Numbered from the stretch's first letter, positions 32,875 to 43,093 are shown. The stretch: 64,000 nt of DNA from an uncultured Mycoplasma sp. (GCA_902493595.1 CABUPU010000005.1:44027-108026), one strand, 5' to 3'. Made by a program: numbers and translations. Notes: a model not told the origin generated them from the sequence alone.

Positions 32875-35800
32875 CTACCCTCTTTTCCTATCCTCTGTTC
32901 TGGTTGTAGCATTATTTTCAGCACCAAGAATATAACATTCTTTCTTCTCATTATTCCATTTATTTGAAATCGCATTTGCTAAACATTTTTCCTCAGTATC
33001 TAAATCTTTAGTTATAGCTCCACCTAGATAGAATTTATATACAATGTTATATCCAGCACTTCTTAATATAAGTTCATCAGTATATGCATAAGCATTAGAA
33101 TTTTGACCTTTAGTACCATTATGTTTAAGCATAATTTGGTAATAACTATCTCCGACTACAGAACTTTCTGTTGAACCTGTAATATAAATGATCTTATCAT
33201 CCTCTTCAGTACTTAATTCATCAAACATTTTTGTACCTGAAATGTAAATATTGCCAACAGAACTTTCAATTGAGTTAATTGCATAAGTTATACCAACTAC
33301 ATATGCCTCTTGTTCGATGTAATCTTCATCAGGTTCCTGTGGTACATTATCTTTCATAATATTTGCTGCATATCCAAATCTTAAAGTAGTTTGTCCATAA
33401 ATATTTTGATCTTCACCTACGAAGTTATCTGCAATATATTGAACAAGTCCAGTATTAATACGATAATTATTTAAGGTAAACATTAAATATCTGTCAAAAT
33501 GATGTTCAAGTGCAGTAGTTCCATCATTATTTATATATGTATCATACTCAATAATAAAGTAATATTGTTTATTTTCTTCGAGATTTGTATATTTCGTTTT
33601 ATTATTTGAACTAAATATATTTTTAACTTCTTCAGATCCGCTTACTACTTTATATTCTCCATTTTGTAGAACTGCTAAATAAGCTTTGTAATTTCCACTT
33701 GTAACAACTTTATCTGGATCATTAAATGCTATTTTAAAATTCAAATAATATCCATCATTTGTATTATAGTGACTTGCTTTTATAACATCTAATTTTGGTG
33801 AACTTAACCCTTTAACATTTACATTATTATCATAAATATTTATTTCTTTTTCACCAGCTGTTGTATCAACTTTAGCCACTATTTTAGTATTATAATCTTT
33901 ACCAAATACAAAGCTATCACCAGTTATATCAAATGATGCTGATATATCATAATTACTTGATTTAACACAAGTGTTTCCTCCAAGGACATTATAATTATTA
34001 TTATCACAAGTTTGAATATTTTCTGCACACACACCATTTGAACAAATTTCATATTTTAATGATTTAATACCAATTATATCAGAAATTTTATAATTTAAAT
34101 TTAATAGTCTTTTTGAGTAATCCTCAAGTGAATTAATATCAAACGAAGTATTATTTACAAGAACATCTTTTTCACTTAAAGTTTTAAATGAATAATTAAC
34201 CGTTTCATATAACGTACTTACTGAATCAGTTAAGTACACTTTTTTACCAGATATCATCATATAAGCTTTTAAATTATATTCAGTATTAATATCTAATCCA
34301 TATAATGTTATCTCATATGTTATGTCAATATTTTGCCCATCATAATCAGTTGTATCAAAACTAATTACTTTATTTAAATAATCATATTTATAGTCTGTAA
34401 TAACACTATTATTAACTTTAACCGATTTTACATTTAGTAAGTAATCTGAACCAGTTTTTATTTCATATTTATTTCCACTTACGGTGCCGCTTTGAGAAGT
34501 TAACTCATCTTTATTAATTTTAATAACATTACTATAATTATCATTGCCAATTTCTAAATATAAATATTTAACATTATTTTCTATATCAATATCACTTTCT
34601 TTAATGCCTGATATTTGCATATTAATCTTTGCACCATTAATAGTTGGTGATACCAAGTTAACTTTAAGTGATGGTACAACGGTGTCATAAGTAAACAAGT
34701 TATCTGTTGTATTTATTTCTGCTGTAGCAAGCTCTTTAATATCAATTGTCTCATAATCTTTACTAAGGAATACTGATACACCTTTTTCATCAACTTTATA
34801 ATCAACTTTTCTTTCAAAATATATTTCGTTTTTATTGGCAAAATATCTTGAAGCTAAGTTTTTAAAGTAGATATTTCCTACAAAATAGTTATCATCTTTA
34901 TAAGTGTTATTGCCAGAACCAGGCTCATCATCATCAACAAAATATCCTCCGGAAGTAAATGGATAATAAGCTCCAATTGCATTTTGTGACAAAGTAAAAT
35001 TCCTATCGAATAATAAAATATACTCGCCCGTATCACTTTTAACAAAAGCATAATTTTTATTAGTATTACCTAAGAATCCTACTTTACCTGTATCATATAA
35101 ACCTTCAAGGGTAATTGAGATGTTTTTATTTTTATAATTTTCAAATAATGATCCGAATAATGAAGAATAATATAATTTAGAATAATCTAAATATAAGCAA
35201 AGATCATTTTCATTACATGATGCTATATATGCTGTATGAAGTAATTCGTTATTTTTATCATAACCAGTATAGTTCCAAGTTTTACTATCGTTTCCCTTTG
35301 TATAAGTAATTTTGTTTCCACCAATTGAATCTAGGAAATTTTCTGTTTTATTATTATTTATATTTTCTATTTTAAATGAAGATGTTCCATCAGAAATTGT
35401 TAAATTGTATGATGCTACTTTTGATGTTTCGCCATTTAACTTAAGCATTAATAAGTTATTATACATTAGTCTGTTTTCACTTTTAATAACCTCATAGTTC
35501 ATATTAAGTGGACTAATGCCATTAAATACTTTTTCATTTACTTTAGCATAACTGCTCGCATAAGATTCATTATCAATCAATTTAACATTTAAATAAGTAT
35601 TATAATTATCAAGCTTATTTAAATTATTAATTTTCGCACATTTATATTTTGAGGCATTATATGCTCTAAGTGGTTTTACACAATTGATACTTTCTGCTGG
35701 ATTAATAGTTTCATCTTCACCTATACTATAATAAATTTTAGTATCATTTTCATTTAAAGACGAATCTTTATCAATTATTTCATATTTATATGTAATAAAG

Positions 35801-38800
35801 TTTTCACTTGATTCCCATACAAACATATATATAGTAGGAACTTCCTTAAGAACAAATATATCATTTGACACAACAGGTTCGTTCTTACTTAAATCATCTT
35901 TATCAAATGGGAATAATATTTCATTACTTTCAGGAGTAAATTTAAGTGATAAAGTATATTCTACACTATAAATATGACCTCTTTTAAGAAATTCATAATC
36001 TGAGAAATATAGTGTTTTCTCTGGTAAATTATCTGAGGCTGTTAACTCAAGCTCATCAGTAATTTTAATTGAATTAGCTTCATCTTTACCATTAGTTATG
36101 TCATATATAGTATAATTTATTTTTTTAATATATTTTTTAATTGAATTATTATTTGTAGATTCTTCATCCTCAGTAGTTGTGTCTTTTAAAACAGGAGTAA
36201 TTTTTAATCCAATAGTTGTATCATCTTTTAGGGTTTCATCTTTACCAGCATTAGGAATTTGAGTAACCTCTATTGAAGCTTCTCCAGAAGCAAGTACTAA
36301 AAGTGAATCATTAATTCTAAATTCTAAATATCCAGGATCAAATACAACTGAATCACTTCCACTTATACCATTTTTTATAAAGATTACATAATTTTTAGAA
36401 ATTATACCATCTTTATGTCTTTCACGAAGCATATCAAGTGTATAACCAAAATCAGCAAGAGTAAGCTTTTTAGTACCATCAAAATAGTCCTCTACTATGT
36501 TTTCTGTAACATTAATTGAGGATATATGTGAATTATTGTATAATGTTCCTTCACAAAGTTCAATTTCAAAACTTTTAAAATTTTCTTTAATAACATCTGA
36601 AGATATACTCTCATCAATTAGTTTAGTCACTTCAAGATTAACATTAACATTAAATATATCTTTAAATGCTTCTTCATCGGTTAAAGTGATGCTTTCCATA
36701 TTTGTCTTAACGACATTTGCTTCAGTTGTAAATATTAAAGTTCTATCAACAAAATTAACTCCAGCAGGTTTATTTTCATCTTTTAAATCATAATAAGCAT
36801 ACAAATCTAAAGTATATTTTGTAGAGCTTTTAAGCATTGTTAGATTTATGCTTGCACATTTTGTAGTTTCACTTTCCTCATCTATACAATCTACATAAGT
36901 TAGAGGCACAGTATTAACTTCACCATTACTCATATTTTTATATTCTACATAAATATTTTTATCTTTATCAATTGTATTATCAACATCATAAATTTTGAAT
37001 TGTCCAGTTACTGTAGATGCACTTACAAATAAATTTTTTGCACTAATCGTTGGGCTTTGTAAATTGTTCATACTAAATAATGGGCTATTCTCTGTACGAT
37101 ATTCAATTGTTTTTTCATTATCGTTAACATTAATAATGGCATTAACATAATAATTTTTATTTTTTTCTAATGGGTTTTCAAACTTTATTGTTTCAGCAAG
37201 AGGTTTATCTTTAGTAATACTTTTTACTAAATTATTATTTTCATCATAAATATTATAAATTACTTTTTTTATTGAATTGTTTGGATCAATTGTATTTTCA
37301 AGAGCAATTGTAACAGAATAATCTTTTTTATTAACTGTTGCTGATACGCTAGGTAGTACGCTTGTATCCTTAAATGGATTAACTTTTAAAGTACTTGTTA
37401 TAACACTAGATGCCTCTCCATTTGGATAGCTTATACTTCCATAAGTTATATCTTCGATTTTAGCAGTATATTTTTTATCAGGGTTTAAATTATTAAATGT
37501 ATGATTCAAATTTTTACCATCATTTGAAAATCTTAAACTATCCACTAAATTTCCTTTTTCATCATATAAATTTAATGTACCAGATGTAAATGTAGAGGAT
37601 TTAGATAAATTTATATTATATGATAATGATGTACTATCTTTATAATCAAGTTCAAGCATTGCTCCAATCTCAGAGGTATTAAATGTTCTTTGGAATAATA
37701 CATAATCACTTACTACACCACTGTTGCCCTTATAAGATGCATAAATGGATAATATATATTTATTATCGCTTTGAAGTCCATCATACATATACTCATTAAT
37801 CTTACCATATGTTTTATATTCTTTTAAATCTATTACATCGCCAGTTTTAACATTTAAAAGTTTAGCATATACTGAGGAAGTAATTAAATTATTATCATCA
37901 ACTACATCAAAATTAATGTCTATTTTATGTGAGTTAACATTACTTGAAAGTAATCTTACATAAGGGGCTTTTTTATAATCAACTACAGTTTCTACTTGAT
38001 ATCTATCCTCAATAGTAATGTTAGGTTTGTTTGGTTTGGTTGTATTATTTGTAGTATTACCATCTTTACCTGAATCATCTTTTTTGTCATCATAAACTAT
38101 ATCTATATTCTGTTCACTATTTATTACTATTTCAGATAAATTAAGTTTAACTTCATCACTTACACTAATTACTTTTTTGTCTAAATCAATCTTTACATTG
38201 TCTGGTGTTATAATATAACATTCTGAAGCAATTGTTTCTATATTAAGAGTTTCATTTGTTATTCTAACAAGTCCACCATCAATAAATTCAAATTCAAAAT
38301 AATAATTTTCATACATGTTTTCTGAACTTGTTAATTTAAGTTTTAAATTTTTACCCGCAACAATATATTTTGTATCGCTAATTCTACCAATAAAACTTGT
38401 AAAAGTAATATCTTTATTCTTAGAACTAATCATATATCTATCATCTTTATAATAAATTAAATACTTACTTTTGATATTGTAATAAGAAAGATATTTTTCA
38501 TTTAAATCATCAAGAGGCATAAGTACTCCATCATTTAAATAACTTATTGATTTATCGTTATAAAATGCAAAAGAATATATACTAGCAACTGTTTTTTTAT
38601 CATCTTTCGAGGTAAATATTACATCATCACTATAACCTTTTTTATACTCTGTACCCTTTATAAAATAAGCTTTTTCAGGTACATCACTATCAGTAACACT
38701 TACATAACCATCACTGTAAAAAACTGTTTTTTCTTTCAAAACAAATTTATATAATGAGAATACTAGTGCTGCAAAAGTTATTACACTTACTAAAATTATC

Positions 38801-38823
38801 GTTACAAGACTTTTATTTTTCAT
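32875..38823 (-). CDS. Giant exported multidomain protein (1982 aa) of the F1-like cluster
   Basis: One anchor near the N-terminus (about 6-28, SLVTIILVSVITFAALVFSL), the membrane-proximal domain shared with the 446-residue protein (YMISSKNKDITFTSFIGRISDTKYIVAGK is the matching part), a KDDSGKDGNTTNNTTKPNKP linker (about 248-270), then a long series of beta domains with FN3-like spacing (YxLxIxASY..., KYTAKI, KNYYVNAII, KKYTAKIED). No LPXTG. The C-terminal ~120 residues include a Cys pair. Such a chain would reach far from the cell. First gene of the operon, after a good promoter (38854-38882). Confidence 0.65.
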   Translation of the reverse strand: MKNKSLVTIILVSVITFAALVFSLYKFVLKEKTVFYSDGYVSVTDSDVPEKAYFIKGTEYKKGYSDDVIFTSKDDKKTVASIYSFAFYNDKSISYLNDGVLMPLDDLNEKYLSYYNIKSKYLIYYKDDRYMISSKNKDITFTSFIGRISDTKYIVAGKNLKLKLTSSENMYENYYFEFEFIDGGLVRITNETLNIETIASECYIITPDNVKIDLDKKVISVSDEVKLNLSEIVINSEQNIDIVYDDKKDDSGKDGNTTNNTTKPNKPNITIEDRYQVETVVDYKKAPYVRLLSSNVNSHKIDINFDVVDDNNLITSSVYAKLLNVKTGDVIDLKEYKTYGKINEYMYDGLQSDNKYILSIYASYKGNSGVVSDYVLFQRTFNTSEIGAMLELDYKDSTSLSYNINLSKSSTFTSGTLNLYDEKGNLVDSLRFSNDGKNLNHTFNNLNPDKKYTAKIEDITYGSISYPNGEASSVITSTLKVNPFKDTSVLPSVSATVNKKDYSVTIALENTIDPNNSIKKVIYNIYDENNNLVKSITKDKPLAETIKFENPLEKNKNYYVNAIINVNDNEKTIEYRTENSPLFSMNNLQSPTISAKNLFVSASTVTGQFKIYDVDNTIDKDKNIYVEYKNMSNGEVNTVPLTYVDCIDEESETTKCASINLTMLKSSTKYTLDLYAYYDLKDENKPAGVNFVDRTLIFTTEANVVKTNMESITLTDEEAFKDIFNVNVNLEVTKLIDESISSDVIKENFKSFEIELCEGTLYNNSHISSINVTENIVEDYFDGTKKLTLADFGYTLDMLRERHKDGIISKNYVIFIKNGISGSDSVVFDPGYLEFRINDSLLVLASGEASIEVTQIPNAGKDETLKDDTTIGLKITPVLKDTTTEDEESTNNNSIKKYIKKINYTIYDITNGKDEANSIKITDELELTASDNLPEKTLYFSDYEFLKRGHIYSVEYTLSLKFTPESNEILFPFDKDDLSKNEPVVSNDIFVLKEVPTIYMFVWESSENFITYKYEIIDKDSSLNENDTKIYYSIGEDETINPAESINCVKPLRAYNASKYKCAKINNLNKLDNYNTYLNVKLIDNESYASSYAKVNEKVFNGISPLNMNYEVIKSENRLMYNNLLMLKLNGETSKVASYNLTISDGTSSFKIENINNNKTENFLDSIGGNKITYTKGNDSKTWNYTGYDKNNELLHTAYIASCNENDLCLYLDYSKLYYSSLFGSLFENYKNKNISITLEGLYDTGKVGFLGNTNKNYAFVKSDTGEYILLFDRNFTLSQNAIGAYYPFTSGGYFVDDDEPGSGNNTYKDDNYFVGNIYFKNLASRYFANKNEIYFERKVDYKVDEKGVSVFLSKDYETIDIKELATAEINTTDNLFTYDTVVPSLKVNLVSPTINGAKINMQISGIKESDIDIENNVKYLYLEIGNDNYSNVIKINKDELTSQSGTVSGNKYEIKTGSDYLLNVKSVKVNNSVITDYKYDYLNKVISFDTTDYDGQNIDITYEITLYGLDINTEYNLKAYMMISGKKVYLTDSVSTLYETVNYSFKTLSEKDVLVNNTSFDINSLEDYSKRLLNLNYKISDIIGIKSLKYEICSNGVCAENIQTCDNNNYNVLGGNTCVKSSNYDISASFDITGDSFVFGKDYNTKIVAKVDTTAGEKEINIYDNNVNVKGLSSPKLDVIKASHYNTNDGYYLNFKIAFNDPDKVVTSGNYKAYLAVLQNGEYKVVSGSEEVKNIFSSNNKTKYTNLEENKQYYFIIEYDTYINNDGTTALEHHFDRYLMFTLNNYRINTGLVQYIADNFVGEDQNIYGQTTLRFGYAANIMKDNVPQEPDEDYIEQEAYVVGITYAINSIESSVGNIYISGTKMFDELSTEEDDKIIYITGSTESSVVGDSYYQIMLKHNGTKGQNSNAYAYTDELILRSAGYNIVYKFYLGGAITKDLDTEEKCLANAISNKWNNEKKECYILGAENNATTRTEDRKRG

Positions 38824-38853
38824 ACATCTTACCCTTTCTTATCATACATAATA

Positions 38854-38882
38854 ATTGTACCAAAAGTAAAATATTTATTCAA
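38854..38882 (-). promoter_or_regulatory. Promoter of the F1-like ATPase operon
   Basis: Minus strand TTGAAT (38877-38882), 17-bp spacer, TACAAT (38854-38859), about 30 bp before the ATG at 38823. Confidence 0.65.
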
Positions 38883-38901
38883 GGTAATATAATCATTTTC
38901 T

Positions 38902-38932
38902 AAAAAAAGAAACCAAAAATATTCAGTTTCTT
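38902..38932 (-). terminator. Terminator of amidoligase paralog 2
   Basis: Minus strand AAGAAAC (38926-38932) pairs with GTTTCTT (38907-38913), then six or more T. It separates the amidoligase gene from the ATPase operon. Confidence 0.65.
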
Positions 38933-38973
38933 TATGAGGTTATTTTAAATATAATTTTGCTAATTTCAGGTAT

Positions 38974-40845
38974 TTATTTTTTTGTAAGACTTCTTGACTT
39001 AATTAAATTATAATTTGCTTCAAATCTATCATAAAATATATTTTTTAATTCATAATCTTCTTCAAATAAAATATCAAGTAAATAATTTTTCTTATCTTCA
39101 ATCGGAATATCTTCGGACAAAATTAATAATTTTTTTAAAAGTTTTTTATCACTAACATTTTCTGAAAAATATTTTGCCTTTTGTAATAATCTTGTAAAAA
39201 GTATTATATTTAAATGTAAATCATCAAAATCAATTGTTCCATTTGGTATTCTTATTTCCAAAGTATTTTTATTACCACTAAAAGCATTTAATATATTTAA
39301 ACTAGCAAATCTGTCTTTTTGAGCAATACCAAGTAAGTAAGAAAATCCTTTTAAAGTATCTGCATTTGTTTGAATATATCTTCCATACATATTTAAAATA
39401 TCATTTTTTATAAATCGTGCATTAGCTTTAGCACCATCCCTTAAAGGGGTATTTTCTTTATTAAACATAAGAGCAAATATTTCTTCGCAATGAATATATA
39501 TATAATAAATAAGTTGTAAATGAGTTATACTTTTTATATAATCAAATCCCAAATGAATATGACCCCCACAGTCTTTTGTAATTGTAAAACCATTTTCTTT
39601 TAAAAAGTTACATACAAATTTAATTTCTTTTAAATCATTTTCATTATAATTTAGTATTCTTGAAGTAATTTCAATTCCATTTCTAACAGTGCCTTCCTCC
39701 TTAAAAGACCATGACTTTAAAAGAGAACCTAAAGCAATATATGATTTATTTAATTCATGAGAACATTCAAGTTCTAATCCAATAGTAATAGTTTCATCAA
39801 CATTAGGGTTTGCCTCTACTTCTTCATTTGAAAAGTCAACAAATTCTTCATTTGTTTTTATAGCATTATTGATGCCTTCATTTTTTAATACAGAAATAAG
39901 TTCTAATTTTATATGTTTATCATTTATTGTTTTAATTAATAACATTACCATCTCTATATATTCATCATATGATAAGTGCATTAATTTAAATAAACTATAT
40001 TTGATCTCATCATCTCTAACTTTCTCTATAACTATCTTTTGTTCTTCATATAATTTTAATCTTACAAAATACTTAAATAATAAATCTATGTTATCCAAAC
40101 TTGCTATTAAATCGAGATTATAATAAGTATTTTCTATATAATAAATTTTTTCTGAATCTGAAAGAGTTCTTAAATAAGCTAATTTATAACTATTAGTTAA
40201 AATATCAAAATTATCTTTAATATATTTTTTATCATTCAATGATATAATTATTTGCGATATGTATTGTGGATTAGATAGTTTATTTAGAAACAATAATTTA
40301 TTTTCATCTTTTTTAAATCTTCTTAAAAGCATCATCAAATCCATTTCCTTTTCAATATTAATTTGTTTTAATAATTTTACTACAAAGTCTTCATTGACAA
40401 TACCCTTCAAAATAATAATTTTAGCTTTCGAAGATACTTTATTTAACAAATTTATATAACTTTCTTCAGATTTAAAATTAGTTTTAAGCGTATCAAATAC
40501 TAAAAAATGATTATTAAATATTCTTGGATAAACATCTTCATTTAATAAAATTTTTATTTTATCTTCATCATTATTAATAGTTAGTAATATATTTACCATA
40601 TCTTTGCCTTTACATTTTTTTAAGAATAATGAATTACTTAATAATTTAATTTTATAAGAATCATTTATATTTATAAAATTAGAAATATTATCATATAAAT
40701 AAGATATTAAAATTGTATCATTTAAAAGTTCTGGATATTTATCAAATATTAATTTAATAAGCATATCAAAAGATAAATCAAATATATTTTGATTTTCATA
40801 AACATAGGATTTATATGTTTCCTTAAGAATCCCCTTTTTTTCCAT
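38974..40845 (-). CDS. Amidoligase-like protein with helical N-terminal half, paralog 2
   Basis: About 623 residues from ATG 40845 (five bases after GGGGG; alternative starts at 40848 and 40857). N-terminal ~350 residues are helical repeats. The catalytic half has TIGLELECSH, GIEITSRIL, CGGHIHLGFDYI, ENTPLRDGAKAN, RFASLNILNAFSG and NTLEIRIPNG, all the motifs of the amidoligase family with the conserved His-x-His. Homologous over its full length with the gene at 21830-23491, though diverged. Lies just upstream of the F1-like operon but with its own terminator. Confidence 0.7.
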   Translation of the reverse strand: MEKKGILKETYKSYVYENQNIFDLSFDMLIKLIFDKYPELLNDTILISYLYDNISNFININDSYKIKLLSNSLFLKKCKGKDMVNILLTINNDEDKIKILLNEDVYPRIFNNHFLVFDTLKTNFKSEESYINLLNKVSSKAKIIILKGIVNEDFVVKLLKQINIEKEMDLMMLLRRFKKDENKLLFLNKLSNPQYISQIIISLNDKKYIKDNFDILTNSYKLAYLRTLSDSEKIYYIENTYYNLDLIASLDNIDLLFKYFVRLKLYEEQKIVIEKVRDDEIKYSLFKLMHLSYDEYIEMVMLLIKTINDKHIKLELISVLKNEGINNAIKTNEEFVDFSNEEVEANPNVDETITIGLELECSHELNKSYIALGSLLKSWSFKEEGTVRNGIEITSRILNYNENDLKEIKFVCNFLKENGFTITKDCGGHIHLGFDYIKSITHLQLIYYIYIHCEEIFALMFNKENTPLRDGAKANARFIKNDILNMYGRYIQTNADTLKGFSYLLGIAQKDRFASLNILNAFSGNKNTLEIRIPNGTIDFDDLHLNIILFTRLLQKAKYFSENVSDKKLLKKLLILSEDIPIEDKKNYLLDILFEEDYELKNIFYDRFEANYNLIKSRSLTKK

Positions 40846-40919
40846 CATAACCCCCATTAATTAACATATATTATATTACTTTACATAAGTATTGTCAAAT
40901 AACAAAAAAAATATCCCAA

Positions 40920-41630
40920 TTAAGAAATATTTTCACAATTTGTTTTTTTAGCATATATGTAACCACTTAATGTTTGGTTTTCCATATTTGCTTGATGCTC
41001 TGTTAAATTATAAAATTTAAGTTCAAAAATAAATGTATATATTGCTTTAGTGCCTTCGCTTATAATCGTGGCATTTGACACCAAAGTTTTCATTGGATTA
41101 CCAGCATCACTTTTTGACCAAGTTGAATTATAATCAAAATTTGTTTCATTACTATAATTATTTGTACCAGATGGAGCATATATTTTCATAGTAAGTTCTT
41201 TAGAGGCAACCACCCCATCAATTTTAGTGGCCTCGAGATATTTAGAATCAGTTTCATTTACTTTTCCATAAACTTTTGATGATGAATCATATTCAAAAAT
41301 TATATCATAGGTACATCTAGTTTTTATACTTGTACTCGCAGAATCAAGGGTAATATTAAATGTAGCATTCGAAGCAGCAGCGAGAGTATTATTAGCATTA
41401 GCCTCACTCATATTAGCCGGAGGAATTTGTAAACTTAATGAGGATTTTTCGCTTGTAAATACGCTGGTAACACCCTCCTCTGTTGTAATATTTACATGTA
41501 CTCGATTATTTGTGTCCGCTGAAAAAGAGCCAAAATAAGCATATGTACTTGCTACAATAAGTACTAGGAAAAAGACTATTGAAATTATAACAATTAGAAA
41601 TTCTTTATTTGTCAAACTATTATTTTTCAT
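40920..41630 (-). CDS. TasA/camelysin-like exported protein
   Basis: 236 residues, complete paralog of the partial gene at 1-387. Signal/anchor (about 8-32) ending STYAYFGSFSADTNN, the sort of junction cut by SipW-type signal peptidases, then an Asn/Ser/Thr-rich beta protein. CTYDIIFEYD is the best conserved stretch, and Cys appears again near the C-terminus (KKTNCENIS). No invertible element lies upstream of this copy, unlike the other. May form matrix fibres or bind a surface; inferred. Confidence 0.6.
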   Translation of the reverse strand: MKNNSLTNKEFLIVIISIVFFLVLIVASTYAYFGSFSADTNNRVHVNITTEEGVTSVFTSEKSSLSLQIPPANMSEANANNTLAAASNATFNITLDSASTSIKTRCTYDIIFEYDSSSKVYGKVNETDSKYLEATKIDGVVASKELTMKIYAPSGTNNYSNETNFDYNSTWSKSDAGNPMKTLVSNATIISEGTKAIYTFIFELKFYNLTEHQANMENQTLSGYIYAKKTNCENIS

Positions 41631-41700
41631 TGCCCTCTCCTTATCATAAGATTAATATATCAAATTTTAGTTTTTTTTTCAATTACTTTATAAATAAAAA

Positions 41701-41725
41701 ATAAAAAAAAGAACTATTTAGTTCC
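41701..41725 (-). terminator. tyrS terminator
   Basis: Minus strand GAACTA-AA-TAGTTC followed by eight T, overlapping the end of tyrS. Confidence 0.65.
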
Positions 41726-42937
41726 TAAAAAATAATTCTTTTTACCTTTTTTAAGTAATAAAACTTTTTCTTCAATTAAATCATCTTTGGTAATTATTTT
41801 ATCCAAATTAACTTCTTTATTTCCATTTATTGAAATTGCACCAGCACTAACCATTTCTCTTGCTTCTCTTTTAGAAACACAAATTTTATTATTTACAAGC
41901 ATATCTAAAATATTTTCATCTTCTTTTACTGTAAAGTGAGGAACATCCTTAAATTCATCTAAAAGATTTTCCGCACCTAATGAAGAAATATCTCCATTAA
42001 ATAAGGCACTTGCTTGTTTTAAAGCGTCATCATAAGCCTTTTGGCCGTGAATAAATGTAATAACTTCTTTAGCAAGAGTTTTATGAGCAAGTCTTTCCTC
42101 TGGATGAAGATTATGTTCTTTTTCAATTGCTTGGATTTCCTCTTTAGAAAGGAAAGTAAATTTCTTTAAATAATCAATTACCATAGAGTCTTCTACATTA
42201 ACAAAGAATTGATACATTTCATAAGGAGTTGTTTTATTTTTATCTAGCCAAATAGCTTTACCTTCGGTTTTACCAAACTTAGTTCCATCACTTTTAGTAA
42301 TAAGCGGCATTGTAAAAGCAAAAGCCTCTTTACCATCTTTTTTTCTAATAAGTTCAATACCCGCAGTGATATTTCCCCATTGATCTTGACCAGCAACTTG
42401 CATAGTAACTCCTCTTTCATTATATAAATGTTCAAAGTCCATAGCTTGCATTATCATATAAGAAAATTCTGTATAAGTTATACCGGCATCAAGTCTTCTT
42501 TTAATAATATCTTTGTCAAGCATATAACCAATACTAAAATATTTGCCATAATCTCTTAAAAAATCAATAAAATTAATATTTTTTAACCAATCATAATTAT
42601 TTACAACCTCAAAGCCAAAAATATCTTTTGCTTGTTTAGTTAAACATTCTACATTATGATTAACTGCCTCATATGATATCATTGCTCTTTCTGCAGTTGG
42701 TTTTGGATCACCAATAAGGCCTGTGCCACCACCCACTAAAAGTATCGGATTATGACCTGCTCTTTTAAGTCTTGTGGCAATCAAAAATGATGAGAAATGT
42801 CCAATATGCATACTATCGCCTGTTGGATCTGTACCTATATAAAAAGTCATACCACCTTTATTTAATTTTTCTTTTAAGTCTGGAGAAGATATATCCTTTA
42901 TTAAACCTCTCCATTCAAGTTCTTCATAAATACCCAT
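41714..42937 (-). CDS. tyrS: Tyrosyl-tRNA synthetase
   Basis: About 407 residues. Class I signatures: HIGH as GDSMHIGHF near residue 47, KMSKS as KFGKTEG (KFGKT form typical for bacterial TyrRS) near 235, and the tyrosine-binding YTEFSYMIMQAMDF with the QVAGQDQWGNI loop. A C-terminal S4 domain (VNNKICVSKREAREMVSAGAI) contacts the tRNA. Start placed at 42937 (MGIYEEL), with GGATGG upstream; an upstream frame to 43000 runs through the T-box and is not coding. Regulated by the T-box leader. Confidence 0.96.
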   Translation of the reverse strand: MGIYEELEWRGLIKDISSPDLKEKLNKGGMTFYIGTDPTGDSMHIGHFSSFLIATRLKRAGHNPILLVGGGTGLIGDPKPTAERAMISYEAVNHNVECLTKQAKDIFGFEVVNNYDWLKNINFIDFLRDYGKYFSIGYMLDKDIIKRRLDAGITYTEFSYMIMQAMDFEHLYNERGVTMQVAGQDQWGNITAGIELIRKKDGKEAFAFTMPLITKSDGTKFGKTEGKAIWLDKNKTTPYEMYQFFVNVEDSMVIDYLKKFTFLSKEEIQAIEKEHNLHPEERLAHKTLAKEVITFIHGQKAYDDALKQASALFNGDISSLGAENLLDEFKDVPHFTVKEDENILDMLVNNKICVSKREAREMVSAGAISINGNKEVNLDKIITKDDLIEEKVLLLKKGKKNYFLGTK

Positions 42938-42957
42938 TTTTACCATCCTTTCAAAAT

Positions 42958-43093
42958 AAAAACTCCATAAACATAGGGACGAGTCTTCTCGCGGTACCAC
43001 CCTATTTTATGAAGTTAATCATACAACTTTATTTCTTTATCGCTGAAATGCGTTTTAGCATCCGAAGGTTGTAAGGCTTCATCACTTGCTAAC
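42958..43093 (-). promoter_or_regulatory. T-box leader of tyrS, compact
   Basis: The minus strand has the T-box core AGGGTGGTACCGCG followed by CGTCCCT, inside a long terminator stem AACTTCATAAAATAGGG / CCCTATGTTTATGGAGTT and a T-rich run. Uncharged tRNA-Tyr would stabilise the antiterminator. Upstream is a short stem-loop (43052-43093) with TAGCA/TGCTA base and an ACC-rich loop holding a TAC codon, a candidate specifier. The region is only about 135 nt; usual tyrS T-boxes are longer with a full Stem I. Confidence 0.8.

Noticed and set aside
42938..43000. N-terminal extension of tyrS
   Set aside because: The extension runs through the T-box core and terminator; ATG at 42937 has a ribosome-binding site and matches family length.
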